From Streptomyces solicavernae (lineage in GTDB: Bacteria; Actinomycetota; Actinomycetes; Streptomycetales; Streptomycetaceae): 64,000 nucleotides of DNA. The translations under genes and the position numbers were made by a program. Shown piece by piece: positions 17,884-26,557 of this stretch (positions within the stretch are counted from its first letter, which is position 1; each line of letters opens with the position of its first letter). The notes under the pieces are model-generated. The model saw only the letters and a program-made list of their open reading frames with translations. It searched no databases and had not been told where the DNA came from. The stretch covers positions 32,124 to 96,123 of the forward strand of contig NZ_JASCIR010000026.1 of the NCBI RefSeq assembly GCF_029968095.1. Direction: 5' to 3'.

Positions 17884-19112
17884 CCACGACGGACGCCTCA
17901 CCGCGCACGGGCTTGCGTGCCGTGCTGCCCAGCGGACGCGGAGTGGTCCCCTTCGGTCTCTCCAACCTGGTCGGCGCGTTAGGCACCGGCGTGTTCTACC
18001 CATACACGCTGCTGTTCTTCCCGGCCCTGCTGGGCATTCCGCTCACCCAGGTCGGTCTGGTCCTGACCGTGACGGCGCTGGTCGCGCTGCCGGGAATGTT
18101 CTGGGTGGGGCGGCTCATAGACCGGATGGGCCCGCGGCCGGTGCTGATCGCGGCAGCCCTGCTGCGGGCAGCCGGGTTCGTCGGATACGTCTCCCTCCGC
18201 CACATCGTGGCCTTCGCCTTGTTCAGCGTCCTCATCGCGCTGTGCAACAGGGCCGATCAGGCAGCGTCACCCGCCCTAGCCGTCGCCCTGGCGCCGCACG
18301 GTGAACGCAACCGGTGGCTCGCGCTCACCCGCACCGTCTTCAACGCGGGTATCGGCGGTGGTGCGTTGCTGGGCAGCACACTGATCGTCAGCGGTGAGGA
18401 GGCACTCGTCTGGCTCGGCCTTGCCAATGCCGCCGGATTCCTCGTCGCGGGGCTCGTGCTGTGGCCGCTGCGGACACCGCCGGTTCCCCCGGCCGATCCG
18501 GCTCAACTCAGCCGCGGAGCATGGCGTGACCGACCGTTCCTCGTCGTCGTCCTGATCAACTCCTTGCTGTGGTTCGTCGCGTTGGCGGTGGAAACCGGCT
18601 TGTCCGCCTACATGGTCGGGACCCTCGGTGCGCCCGCGTGGCTGGCCGGCACGCTGTTCGCCGTCAACACCGGTCTCCTCATCGTTTTCCAGCTGCCGTT
18701 CACCTCGGCGCTGGAGCGCCTGGGGAACACCACCGTGCTCGTCGCGGGTGCGGCTCTCGTCACAGCCTTCCTCGTGGCGATGGCGCTGGGCACCACCCTG
18801 AGCGGCACCGCCCTGGTCGTCTTCCTGCTGGTCGGCATGGTGATCTACACCTTGGGCGAACTGGCGGTGGCGCACGCACGCTACGCCCTGCTCACCGATC
18901 TGCCACCGCCCGCAGAACTTGGCTCCTTCCTGGCGTTCAACCAAGTTGCTGCCGGGGTCTCCGGTGCCCTGGTGCCGTTCATCGTGGCTGCGCTGCTCGA
19001 TTCGGCTCCCGCCGGGCTGTGGTGGCTGATGGCCGCACTCACCGCGGCCACCGTGGCAGGGGTGCTGGCGGTGCGTCCGCTGCTGCTGGCCCGCAGTGAA
19101 ACTCAACATTGA
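17880..19112 (+). CDS. MFS exporter of the beta-lactam block (TTA codon)
   Basis: A 410-residue 12-helix major facilitator with a motif-A-like GRLIDRMGPRP between the second and third helices and a second-half counterpart after SALERLGN. Starts at GTG 17880, overlapping the stop of the ATP-grasp gene. Codon 34 is TTA (17979-17981), the rare leucine codon read by the developmentally controlled bldA tRNA, so export may be limited to late growth. Probably exports the product or an intermediate; specificity cannot be read from sequence. About 200 bases with no gene follow before the CarB-like gene. Confidence 0.88.
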   Translation: MTTTDASPRTGLRAVLPSGRGVVPFGLSNLVGALGTGVFYPYTLLFFPALLGIPLTQVGLVLTVTALVALPGMFWVGRLIDRMGPRPVLIAAALLRAAGFVGYVSLRHIVAFALFSVLIALCNRADQAASPALAVALAPHGERNRWLALTRTVFNAGIGGGALLGSTLIVSGEEALVWLGLANAAGFLVAGLVLWPLRTPPVPPADPAQLSRGAWRDRPFLVVVLINSLLWFVALAVETGLSAYMVGTLGAPAWLAGTLFAVNTGLLIVFQLPFTSALERLGNTTVLVAGAALVTAFLVAMALGTTLSGTALVVFLLVGMVIYTLGELAVAHARYALLTDLPPPAELGSFLAFNQVAAGVSGALVPFIVAALLDSAPAGLWWLMAALTAATVAGVLAVRPLLLARSETQH

Positions 19113-19316
19113 TCGTTCATCCCGTCGTTCGGCCCCGCCGTGCCCGGGCCAGTTCGCAGGCTTCCCGAAGGTGAGACACCGTCAGGGCGCTGCGCAGGGC
19201 CCGGACGGCAAGCGGCCGAGGGATTCGCTTTTACGTGATGTTCGCCTGTCCCTGCTCTTCGTTCCGGCTGCCGTGATCCAAAGCGGCGTTCGAGAAGATA
19301 TCTGGAGGAATGTTTC

Positions 19317-20111
19317 ATGACCGATCGCTATGAGGAATTCGACTTCGGTGTGGCTGTGCAGGACGGCGTCGCCCTTGTCGAATTCAACGACACCCATCGG
19401 CACAACCCATGGTCGATGCCGCGGATGGCAGGACTCACCCGGCTGCTCACGGAGTTCGGGCGGGACGACCAGGTCCGCTCCGTGGTCCTGTTCAGCGGGG
19501 TGGGCCGGTCGTTCGGTGTCGGTGGCAGCTTCCACGAAACGGCGAAATTCACCGGTGGCGATGAGGTCGATGCCTGGATCGACCAGGTCACCGACCTTTA
19601 CATCGCGTCGCTCCAGATGGACCGGCCACTGACCGCGGCGATCGACGGCTATGCCATCGGTATCGGCCTCCAGATAGCACTCACGGCAGATTACCGAGTG
19701 GGCAGCAGTCGATGTCTGCTCAAGATGCCCGAGTTCGAGCTCGGTATTGCGTGTACCTTCGGCGGGTTCATGCTCGAAACCGTGGTCGGCCGGGCCGTGA
19801 CGCAGAAGATGCTGATGTCCTGCGCCGAATGGGATGCGGCGCAGTCGGAACGGGACAACCTCCTGCACGAGGTCGTGCCGGCGGAGGCCCTGCGGGAGGC
19901 CGCACTGCGCCGGGCCAGTCAGGCCGCCGGGTTCAGCGCAGCGGGTTTCCGTAAGACCAAGCCGTACCTGAACGCGAACTACATCGAAGGGCTTGAGCGG
20001 ACCAGGGTGGCCGGGAAGCTTGCCCATCGGGCAGCGTTCGCCGCCGGGGATGCGCAGCGCAAGATGAGCCGTGTCATCGGTGCGAACGCGGTGGCTGGAG
20101 CCGGGCGATGA
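19317..20111 (+). CDS. carB: CarB-like carboxymethylproline synthase (crotonase)
   Basis: A 264-residue crotonase-superfamily enzyme. The best fit is carboxymethylproline synthase (CarB, ThnE), which condenses malonyl-CoA with pyrroline-5-carboxylate and hydrolyses the thioester. Shared segments: HRHNPWSM, VRSVVLFSGVGRSFGVGGSF (oxyanion hole), DEVDAWIDQVTDLY, DGYAIGIGLQIAL (second oxyanion hole) and the catalytic-region glutamate in KMPEFELGIAC. Other crotonases lack the WID-VTDLY segment. ATG 19317 has GGAGGAA 8 nt upstream. The gene overlaps the CarA-like gene by four bases (ATGA). The order B-A-C with short spacings makes this the carbapenam-forming core. Confidence 0.9.
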   Translation: MTDRYEEFDFGVAVQDGVALVEFNDTHRHNPWSMPRMAGLTRLLTEFGRDDQVRSVVLFSGVGRSFGVGGSFHETAKFTGGDEVDAWIDQVTDLYIASLQMDRPLTAAIDGYAIGIGLQIALTADYRVGSSRCLLKMPEFELGIACTFGGFMLETVVGRAVTQKMLMSCAEWDAAQSERDNLLHEVVPAEALREAALRRASQAAGFSAAGFRKTKPYLNANYIEGLERTRVAGKLAHRAAFAAGDAQRKMSRVIGANAVAGAGR

Positions 20112-21478
20112 CCGGCACGCCGTGGGTCGTGGTGTCGAACTGGCCGATACCGGGCTTCGACGAGGCGCTGTCACCCGCCGAATGGGGTGACGTGCGGGTG
20201 TACACGTCCGGGCGCGCGCCCGCGCCCGAGAGCGACGGGTGCACCTTCGCCGTCGAAGCGGCCGGGACGGCCATCCATGTCGCGGAGGACCGGGTCCGGG
20301 TCACCACCTCGGGGTACAACACGACCCCGGTGTATTTCGCAGCGGAGGCGGCAACCGGCAGGTTCATCGTCGGCACCGACCTGCCGACGACTGCTGCGGC
20401 TTTCGCAGCGCTGACCGGGACACCCGCAGCGCTGCGGGACGAGATCGGAGTTCAACTCGGTTCCCAGTCCGCCGTCTTCGGCGTCGAACGCCTTGAGCAC
20501 CTCATCGAACTGGACATCCGCCGGGAGTCCGGGGCGTGGCTGTCCAAGCGGACCCGGCAAACCGACCCGGCGGAGACATCGATCAGGTTCCGTGAGGCAC
20601 TGCCCGCAGGCCGGGCGCAAGTTGACGCCTTGCGCGCCGCCATCGCAGCCGCCCTGGCCACTGAGACCGAGGTCGGCGTACTGGTGTCCGGCGGAGTCGA
20701 CTCCGGGCTCGTGGCGGCACTGGTCGCGGAATCCGGCGCATCGGCAACGGCCTACACCATCGGCACCGAGTGGGGCAACGAGTTCGATCACGCGGCCGAG
20801 GCGGCCCAGGCGGTAGGCCTTGACCTGCGCGTGACCGCGCTCGGGGCGGACGACGTCGTCGCGGCACTTCCCGCCACGGTGCGTGCGTTCGGCCATGACG
20901 AGCCGCAGACGATCGCGATCGGCGTCGCCCTGACAGCGTTCTGCCAAGGCCGCCATGCGGCGGAACGGCTGCTGCTCACCGGCTACGGTTCGGATCTGCT
21001 GAACTCGGGGATGGCCACCACGGACGAGATCGACGGCGACATCGGCGCCAAGGTCAGGGAGGCGGTGCACCGCACCCGGTACTCCTCGGAGTTCACCTCG
21101 GCGCTCGGCGACGCGGCCGGCTACCGGCTCACTCACCCGTACTGGCACGTCGGTGTGCTGGACGTGGCGCTGGCGACCGACCCGGCGGTGAAGACGTTCC
21201 GCGGCAGGGAGAAGGGGCATCTGCGGATCGCGGCACGGGACGTGCTGCCGGAGAGCGTGGCCTGGCGCCCGAAGACGGCGATCCATCACGGCAACGGGCT
21301 CGGGGACAACCTCGTCCGGCTCGTCGACACGCACACCGGCGTATCAGGCGGCACGCGGCTCGTATATCGCGCCCTCCTGGCGTCGCAGATCGCCCTCGCA
21401 TCCCAGAACCCCCTGGCTTCCCTGACAGGCCGTGAGGCCTACGACCGTGCGGTCGCCCAAGTGGCCCGCACTTCCTAG
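20108..21478 (+). CDS. carA: CarA-like beta-lactam synthetase (asparagine-synthetase fold)
   Basis: A 456-residue asparagine-synthetase-B relative that lacks the N-terminal Cys2 of true amidotransferases, as in carbapenam synthetase CarA and beta-lactam synthetase. It has the pyrophosphate loop VSGGVDSG (about residue 196), YTIGTEWGNEFD (about 217), LLTGYGSDLLNSG (about 294), the Tyr/Glu region HRTRYSSEF and a conserved Lys in AWRPKTAIHHGNG. CarA adenylates carboxymethylproline and closes the four-membered lactam. The YTIGTE-NEF and TGYGSDLL segments are shared with CarA. It is 31 bases before the CarC-like gene. The bicyclic product would be a carbapenam unless the preceding crotonase uses a different aldehyde. 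Confidence 0.9.
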   Translation: MTGTPWVVVSNWPIPGFDEALSPAEWGDVRVYTSGRAPAPESDGCTFAVEAAGTAIHVAEDRVRVTTSGYNTTPVYFAAEAATGRFIVGTDLPTTAAAFAALTGTPAALRDEIGVQLGSQSAVFGVERLEHLIELDIRRESGAWLSKRTRQTDPAETSIRFREALPAGRAQVDALRAAIAAALATETEVGVLVSGGVDSGLVAALVAESGASATAYTIGTEWGNEFDHAAEAAQAVGLDLRVTALGADDVVAALPATVRAFGHDEPQTIAIGVALTAFCQGRHAAERLLLTGYGSDLLNSGMATTDEIDGDIGAKVREAVHRTRYSSEFTSALGDAAGYRLTHPYWHVGVLDVALATDPAVKTFRGREKGHLRIAARDVLPESVAWRPKTAIHHGNGLGDNLVRLVDTHTGVSGGTRLVYRALLASQIALASQNPLASLTGREAYDRAVAQVARTS

Positions 21479-21509
21479 CAGCACACTGTCAAGTGAAAGG
21501 TGATACACG

Positions 21510-22370
21510 ATGACCCAGTCCGGTTTTGCGTCGCTCACCCCCTCCGGCTTCGGAGCCCTGTGGAACGAAGGCACTCAGGCCGAACCCAGGACGGTGCGTG
21601 ACCTCGCCCTGGAATCCGGCGTCGCGGTGGTCAAGGACCAGAAGTTCACCGAGGACGCGTTTCGTGAGTTCGTCTCCGGCCTCGGCGACAAGGTGTCCTA
21701 CGACGACGATGACGAAAGCATCGGTTACGGCTTCACGGACATATTGCACCTGGACGGGACGCGCGAAGAGGGAAAGGTCATCACCGGTCGCGGTGGGCTC
21801 CCTCTGCACACCGACGGGGTCCTTCTCGGCACGCAGGTCGACCTGATCGTCCTCTTCGCCGCCGAGGCACGCGAGTTGGACGCCGACGGCGCGACCCTGG
21901 TGTGCGACCAGATAACTGCATGGCAGGAACTTCCCGACGACCTGCGTGCGGTGCTCGACCGCGGCTATCTGGAATACCTTGCGACCGAGCGCGGCTATTT
22001 CACGAGCGTCCCCGAGGGCTGGTACCGCATTCCCACGTTCCGTGACTACGGCCGCGTGACCTCGCTCAACCTCGCCCTTCCCTTCCAGGCCGACGAGGCA
22101 CTGGCCAGCTGGGAGGTCCGAGTGCCGGACGTCACCGCGGAGGAGTCGGAGCGCTTCTTCGCCGACCTGCGTGCGCACCTCTTGTCGGAGCGCTACCTGC
22201 ATGAACACCGCTGGACCGAGGGCGACCTGGTGGTCATCGACAACCAGCGTACGCTGCACGGCAGGCGCGGCCTCGCCGACCGGACGAGCCGCAAGCTGCT
22301 CCGCGGTCAGGTGACGTTGGAGGCTGTGGAAGGCGCGCCCGGCGCCATCGCCAAGCGGAGCGACTCGTAA
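21510..22370 (+). CDS. carC: CarC-like carbapenem synthase (Fe/2-oxoglutarate oxygenase)
   Basis: A 286-residue TauD-fold dioxygenase. Iron ligands His100 and Asp102 (LPLHTDG) and His250 (RTLHGRRG), with 2-oxoglutarate-binding Arg near 265 (KLLRGQ), fall at nearly the same numbers as in CarC. The stretch KVITGRGGLPLHTDGVLL and DGATLVCDQ-QELP matches CarC better than clavaminate synthase. CarC epimerises C5 and desaturates carbapenam to carbapenem. ATG 21510 has GAAAGGTG upstream. A terminator follows, so the operon ends here. Together with the two preceding genes it gives a complete CarABC set, which is known from Pectobacterium, Serratia and Photorhabdus; in Streptomyces carbapenem clusters (thienamycin) the oxygenases are of other types. 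Confidence 0.9.
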   Translation: MTQSGFASLTPSGFGALWNEGTQAEPRTVRDLALESGVAVVKDQKFTEDAFREFVSGLGDKVSYDDDDESIGYGFTDILHLDGTREEGKVITGRGGLPLHTDGVLLGTQVDLIVLFAAEARELDADGATLVCDQITAWQELPDDLRAVLDRGYLEYLATERGYFTSVPEGWYRIPTFRDYGRVTSLNLALPFQADEALASWEVRVPDVTAEESERFFADLRAHLLSERYLHEHRWTEGDLVVIDNQRTLHGRRGLADRTSRKLLRGQVTLEAVEGAPGAIAKRSDS

Positions 22371-22437
22371 GCGGCGGCACGCGAGCCGGACGGGCACGTA
22401 CGACGCCGTCCGGCTGGGTCGCGTAGCGGCACCTCAT

Positions 22438-22478
22438 CGCGGTCACCGTCCACCGGCAGAAGGTGGACGGTGACCGCG
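22438..22478 (+). terminator. Hairpin terminator after carC
   Basis: Perfect 17-bp inverted repeat (22438-22454 and 22462-22478) with a 7-nt loop, 68 bases after the carC stop. It lies between convergent operons and may serve both. Confidence 0.8.
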
Positions 22479-22517
22479 TGCGGGTCGTCGGGATGCAGGA
22501 TCGGTCAGCGTTCCCAG

Positions 22518-22653
22518 CGCGGTCACCGATGAGATGACCTGCCTGGCGCGGTCACCGATGGGGTGACCTGCCTGGGCGGGAGACGGAACGGGCGAGGCTC
22601 CCGAGCGGCGAGTGAGACAACAGGCGCCTCACTATGCCGGCTCGGGAGCCTCG
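22518..22653. repeat. Tandem 29-bp repeat with nested palindromes plus a long stem-loop, in a 375-bp gap
   Basis: Two 29-bp copies (22518-22546, 22547-22575) differ at two bases and each contains GGTCACC-n-GGTGACC-type dyad symmetry; the second copy is a perfect 7-bp palindrome with 5-nt spacer. A further perfect 14-bp inverted repeat (22593-22606 and 22640-22653) encloses a smaller GTGAG/CTCAC hairpin. The rest of the 375-bp gap between carC and the convergent MFS gene holds no gene I can support. Function unknown; multiple terminators or an old insertion-element end are the simplest readings. Confidence 0.55.
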
Positions 22654-22745
22654 TTCAGCTATGGCACCGGCACTACGCCATGTTCTTCGACGCCGCTGGC
22701 TGGTGGGGTCAGTCGGCGCCTGCCCGGACAGGAGCCGAACGGGCG

Positions 22746-23939
22746 TCAAGACCTGAGGGGCTTGCGCCGGAGCGCCAGCGTCGTGGCCGTCACGATCAGG
22801 GCGAGGACCCAGAGCGCGGCGAGCGACCAGGGCATGCCGTTGGCCCCCCAAAGGTCCATCGCCGCACCGGTGTAAGGCGGGCCGACCACTCCGCCGATCC
22901 CCCAGACGACGGCGAATGCCGTGTTGCCAAGCAGCAGGCTCTCGCCCTCCAGACCTGCGCCGAGAATGTTCAGGACGAGCGGGTAACCGGCGAAGGCCAC
23001 ACCGCCCCACACCGCGATCAGGGGCCACAGCCACCCGCCGAGGCCGGTGCCCACGGGCAGGAGAAGGGCACCTGCGGTGCCCACGACCAGTGACAGAAGC
23101 AGTGCCGAGCGGCCGCCGATGCGGTCGGCGAGCCAGCCCAGGGGGAACTGGAGGGTCATCTGGCCGATGAGCAAGGTGGTCAGGGCCAGTTCTCCCTGCC
23201 CTTCGGCCAGCCCGGCCTGGTCCCAGTAGAGGGGCAGGAACTGCAACGTCACCGCGTCGAAGACCGACACCGCGAGCACCGCCACCATCAGGACGGACAG
23301 CTGCCGGGCCAGCGCGCCGACCGGCACCCGGCCGGAGGCCCACATCGCGGGGATCTGCGACCGTTCGGTGCACAGCGGGATGACAGCGACCAAGGGACAT
23401 GCCACGGCGATGGCGAGGGTGAGCGCCTCGGAGCCCGAGACGCTCAGTACCAACGGCCCGACGCAGAAGCCCAGGGCGAGGACGGAGGTGTACGCGGTGA
23501 GGAGCCGTCCGCGGTGTTCCCCGTCGGCGTTCTCGCTGATCCAGGTCTCGCTCAGGATGAACATGGCCACCGCGAAGCTGCCGAGGACGAAGCGGAACAG
23601 GAACCACAGCGCGACAACGTCGGTCATGGCGAACAGGGCCAGGACGCCCGCCGATCCGACGGTGGCCCCGAGCATCACGAGCCAGGCGCCGAAGCGGCGC
23701 ACCAGAGCCGGGATGAGCGCGGCAGTCAGGATCATGCCCAGCGGGGTCATGGCTCCGTTGAACCCGATCAAGGTCCCGGAGTGTCCAGCCTGCTCGAGCA
23801 TGCGGGACAGCAACGGATAGGTGATGCCCATGGTTACGCCGAACACACCGATGACCGCGACGGGACCCACCGCTGTCCGTACGGGGCCGGGACGCCGCCG
23901 GCGGGTAGTAACCGGGAGGGATTCCAATTGGTTCGGCAC
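22746..23939 (-). CDS. MFS transporter (YcaD-like)
   Basis: A 397-residue 12-helix major facilitator of the YcaD/CynX-like kind: GITYPLLSRMLEQAGHSGTLIGFNGA in the first helix pair, RFVLGSFAVAMFILSETWI in helix 4, and the motif-A-like GWLADRIGGRSA in the second half. It starts at GTG 23939, six bases after the argG stop, and is the last gene of a GNAT-argH-argG-MFS operon. A second exporter close to the CarABC genes is consistent with self-protection or product release. Substrate not known. Confidence 0.85.
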   Translation of the reverse strand: MPNQLESLPVTTRRRRPGPVRTAVGPVAVIGVFGVTMGITYPLLSRMLEQAGHSGTLIGFNGAMTPLGMILTAALIPALVRRFGAWLVMLGATVGSAGVLALFAMTDVVALWFLFRFVLGSFAVAMFILSETWISENADGEHRGRLLTAYTSVLALGFCVGPLVLSVSGSEALTLAIAVACPLVAVIPLCTERSQIPAMWASGRVPVGALARQLSVLMVAVLAVSVFDAVTLQFLPLYWDQAGLAEGQGELALTTLLIGQMTLQFPLGWLADRIGGRSALLLSLVVGTAGALLLPVGTGLGGWLWPLIAVWGGVAFAGYPLVLNILGAGLEGESLLLGNTAFAVVWGIGGVVGPPYTGAAMDLWGANGMPWSLAALWVLALIVTATTLALRRKPLRS

Positions 23940-23945
23940 CCGTCG

Positions 23946-25139
23946 TCAGCCGTTCACCGTGTTCCAGACCCGGCTGGGCAGTCCGAAGATGTCGATGAAC
24001 CCCTCCGCGCTGGACTGGTCGAATGTGCAGTCGTTCCCGTAGGTGACGAGTTCGTGCCGGTACAGCGACCGCTCGGCGCTGCGTGCCACGACGCTGACGC
24101 CGCCCTTGTAGAGCTTGAGGGTGATCTCCCCGGTCACGTACCGCTGTGTCTCGTGCACGAATGCCTCGAGCGCCTTGCGCAGCAGGCCGTGCCACAGGCC
24201 GTCGTAGACCGCTTTGCCGTAGACCGCTTCCAGCGGCCGCTTCTGGTTGAGGACGTCGGCGGGAAGGGTGAGGTTCTCCAGCTCCTGGTGGGCCCGGATC
24301 AGCAGCGTCATGGCGGGAGCCTCGTACAGTTCCCGTGATTTGACGCCGACCACGCGGTTCTCCAGCATGTCGATCCGTCCGACCCCGTGCTGCCCGCCGC
24401 GTGCGTTGAGTTGGCGCAGCAGGTCGAGGGGGGCCAGCGGCTTTCCGTCCAGGGTGGCGGGAAGCCCGCGCTCGAAGCCGATGGTCACGTAGGCGGGCGA
24501 CTCCGGGGCGTCCTGTGGCGCCGTGGTGAGGTCCCAGACCTCCTCGGTCGGCTCCCAGCCCAGGTCCTCGATCAGTCCCGCCTCAACGTTGCGCCCCAGG
24601 ACGTTGAGGTCGATCGCCCAGGGCTTCTCCTTGGAGACATGGGGGACGATGCCGTACTTCTCCGAGTACGCGATGGTCTCGGCGCGGCTGAAATCCCAGA
24701 TCCGGGCCGGGGCGACGATCTCCAGGGAGGAGTCGAGCAGGCCCACGGTCAGATCGAGGCGGACCTGGTCGTTGCCCTTGCCGGTGCAGCCGTGGGCCAC
24801 CGCGTCACAGTCGTACGCGTGGGCGGTCTCGACCAGGAGCTCGCCGATGAGGGGGCGGCCGAGTGCGGACGTGAGCGGATAGTGGCCGTCGTACAGGGCG
24901 TTCGCCTGGACGGCCGGGAGGCCGAACTCCCGGACGAACCGCTCCTTCGCATCCACGACCAGGGAGACATCGGCGCCGGCCTGCAGCGCCTTTTCCCGTA
25001 TGGGTTCCAGTTCGTCGCCCTGACCCAGGTCGGCGGCCATGGCGACGATGAACTCGACCCCCAGCTCGTGACGCAGGTAGGGAATGCAGGCGGTGGTGTC
25101 CACACCACCCGAATAAGCCAGCACGGCGCGCTTGGCCAC
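23946..25139 (-). CDS. argG: Argininosuccinate synthase
   Basis: Joins citrulline and aspartate with ATP to form argininosuccinate, in the cytoplasm. The 397-residue protein has the family's N-terminal PP-loop AYSGGVDTTACIPYL, GCTGKGNDQVR (about 118), and NGARGG-type QLNARGGQHGVGRIDMLENR near 255-275. Start is GTG 25139 with GAGGAG 6 nt upstream, inside the end of argH; the frame is open far upstream without a site. It lacks the long C-terminal extension of some ArgG forms but is normal length. Next to argH and amidinotransferase genes it is best read as a dedicated second copy for arginine supply to the pathway; the primary-metabolism argG is presumably elsewhere. Confidence 0.94.
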   Translation of the reverse strand: MAKRAVLAYSGGVDTTACIPYLRHELGVEFIVAMAADLGQGDELEPIREKALQAGADVSLVVDAKERFVREFGLPAVQANALYDGHYPLTSALGRPLIGELLVETAHAYDCDAVAHGCTGKGNDQVRLDLTVGLLDSSLEIVAPARIWDFSRAETIAYSEKYGIVPHVSKEKPWAIDLNVLGRNVEAGLIEDLGWEPTEEVWDLTTAPQDAPESPAYVTIGFERGLPATLDGKPLAPLDLLRQLNARGGQHGVGRIDMLENRVVGVKSRELYEAPAMTLLIRAHQELENLTLPADVLNQKRPLEAVYGKAVYDGLWHGLLRKALEAFVHETQRYVTGEITLKLYKGGVSVVARSAERSLYRHELVTYGNDCTFDQSSAEGFIDIFGLPSRVWNTVNG

Positions 25140-25141
25140 GG

Positions 25142-26557
25142 TCAACTCCTCATCTGGAAGGCGGTGTTGCGGCGCAGCAGTTCCGCGGCTGCTTCGCGCA
25201 CGAGGGACGGAGCGGTGCCACCGGGCGATCTGCGGCGCACCACCGCGTTCTCGACGGTGAGCACCCTGGGGGGCAGGTCGGCGAGCTGCTGGTCGAACTC
25301 CGCCAGCTCGGCGGGGCTGGAGTCCTTCAGCTCCTTGCCCAGGGCCGCCAGCCACTTCACGAGACCGCCGACTACGCTGTGGGCCTCTCGGAACGGCAGC
25401 CCTCGCTCGGTCACCAGCCAGTCCGCCACGTCGGTGGCGACGGTGTTGCCGAGCGCCGCGTCGCTCCTGGTCTTCTGCGGGTGGAAGGTGATCCCGCGCA
25501 GCATGGCGGTTGTGGCCCGGACGCTCACATCAAGCGTGTCGGCCGCATCGAAGAGGGCTTCCTTGTCCTCCTGCATGTCGCGGCTGTACGCGAGGGGAAG
25601 CCCCTTCATGACCGTGAGCAGGGACATCAGGGAGCCGAAGACCCGACCGGACTTCGCCCGCATGAGCTCGGGAATGTCTGGGTTCCGCTTCTGCGGCATG
25701 ATGGACGACCCGGCGCAGAGGTCCTCCGGCAGGCTGATGAAGGCGAACTGCGCGGTGCTCCACAGGACCAACTCCTCGCCGAGGCGCGAGATGTGCACGG
25801 CGAGCGTGGCGCCCGCACTCAGGTAGTCGAGGATGAAGTCGCGGTCCGACACGGCGTCCAGCGAATTGCGCATCACCCCGCCGAATGCGAGCCGCCGGGC
25901 GGTGTCGTGCGGGTCGATCGGATAGCCCGTCCCCGCCAACGCGGCAGCGCCGAGCGGCGATTCGTCCAGTCGCCGCCGGGCTGCATGGAGCCGATCCCGG
26001 TCGCGCATGAACATCTCGCCGTAGGCAAGGAGGTGGTGACCGATGGTCACCGGCTGCGCGCACTGGAGGTGGGTGAATCCCGGCATGACGTCCGCGTGGT
26101 GGGCCTGCGCCCGCTCGGCCAGGACGGCGACGGTTTCCGCGAGCAGAGCGTCCAGCCGGTCGATCGCCGAACGCACCCACATCCGGGCGTCGACCGCGAC
26201 CTGGTCATTGCGGGAGCGGCCAGTGTGCAACCTGCCCGCCAGCGGGCCGCAGAGCTCCCGCAGCCTGGCCTCGATGTTCATGTGCACGTCTTCGAGGCCC
26301 GGATCGAACGAGAACTGGCCGGAGTTGACCTCCTCCCGGATACGCAGCAGACCGTCGGCGAGCTGCTCCGCTTCGGCAGGTGTGATCACTCCGTTCTCCC
26401 CGAGCATCCGGGCGTGCGCGAGCGATCCTTCGATGTCCTGCAGTGCCAGTCGGTAGTCGAAACCGACCGACGAGTTGATCTCCGCCAAGAAGGCGTCGCC
26501 TCCTGTGAGCCAGCCTTCCCAGACCTCTGAGTCCGGTGCCGTCCCGGCTCCGCTCAT
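25142..26557 (-). CDS. argH: Argininosuccinate lyase
   Basis: Splits argininosuccinate to arginine and fumarate. The 471-residue protein is full length and carries LHTGRSRNDQVA (about 110), GFTHLQCAQPVT (about 160) and the superfamily signature GSSIMPQKRNPD (about 284-295) with the catalytic serine loop. It starts at ATG 26557, overlapping the upstream GNAT stop by four bases, and ends three bases before argG. With argG and the OAT2-like argJ, most late arginine steps are duplicated in this island; no argF or argB is present in the window, so ornithine and citrulline must come from central metabolism. Confidence 0.95.
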   Translation of the reverse strand: MSGAGTAPDSEVWEGWLTGGDAFLAEINSSVGFDYRLALQDIEGSLAHARMLGENGVITPAEAEQLADGLLRIREEVNSGQFSFDPGLEDVHMNIEARLRELCGPLAGRLHTGRSRNDQVAVDARMWVRSAIDRLDALLAETVAVLAERAQAHHADVMPGFTHLQCAQPVTIGHHLLAYGEMFMRDRDRLHAARRRLDESPLGAAALAGTGYPIDPHDTARRLAFGGVMRNSLDAVSDRDFILDYLSAGATLAVHISRLGEELVLWSTAQFAFISLPEDLCAGSSIMPQKRNPDIPELMRAKSGRVFGSLMSLLTVMKGLPLAYSRDMQEDKEALFDAADTLDVSVRATTAMLRGITFHPQKTRSDAALGNTVATDVADWLVTERGLPFREAHSVVGGLVKWLAALGKELKDSSPAELAEFDQQLADLPPRVLTVENAVVRRRSPGGTAPSLVREAAAELLRRNTAFQMRS

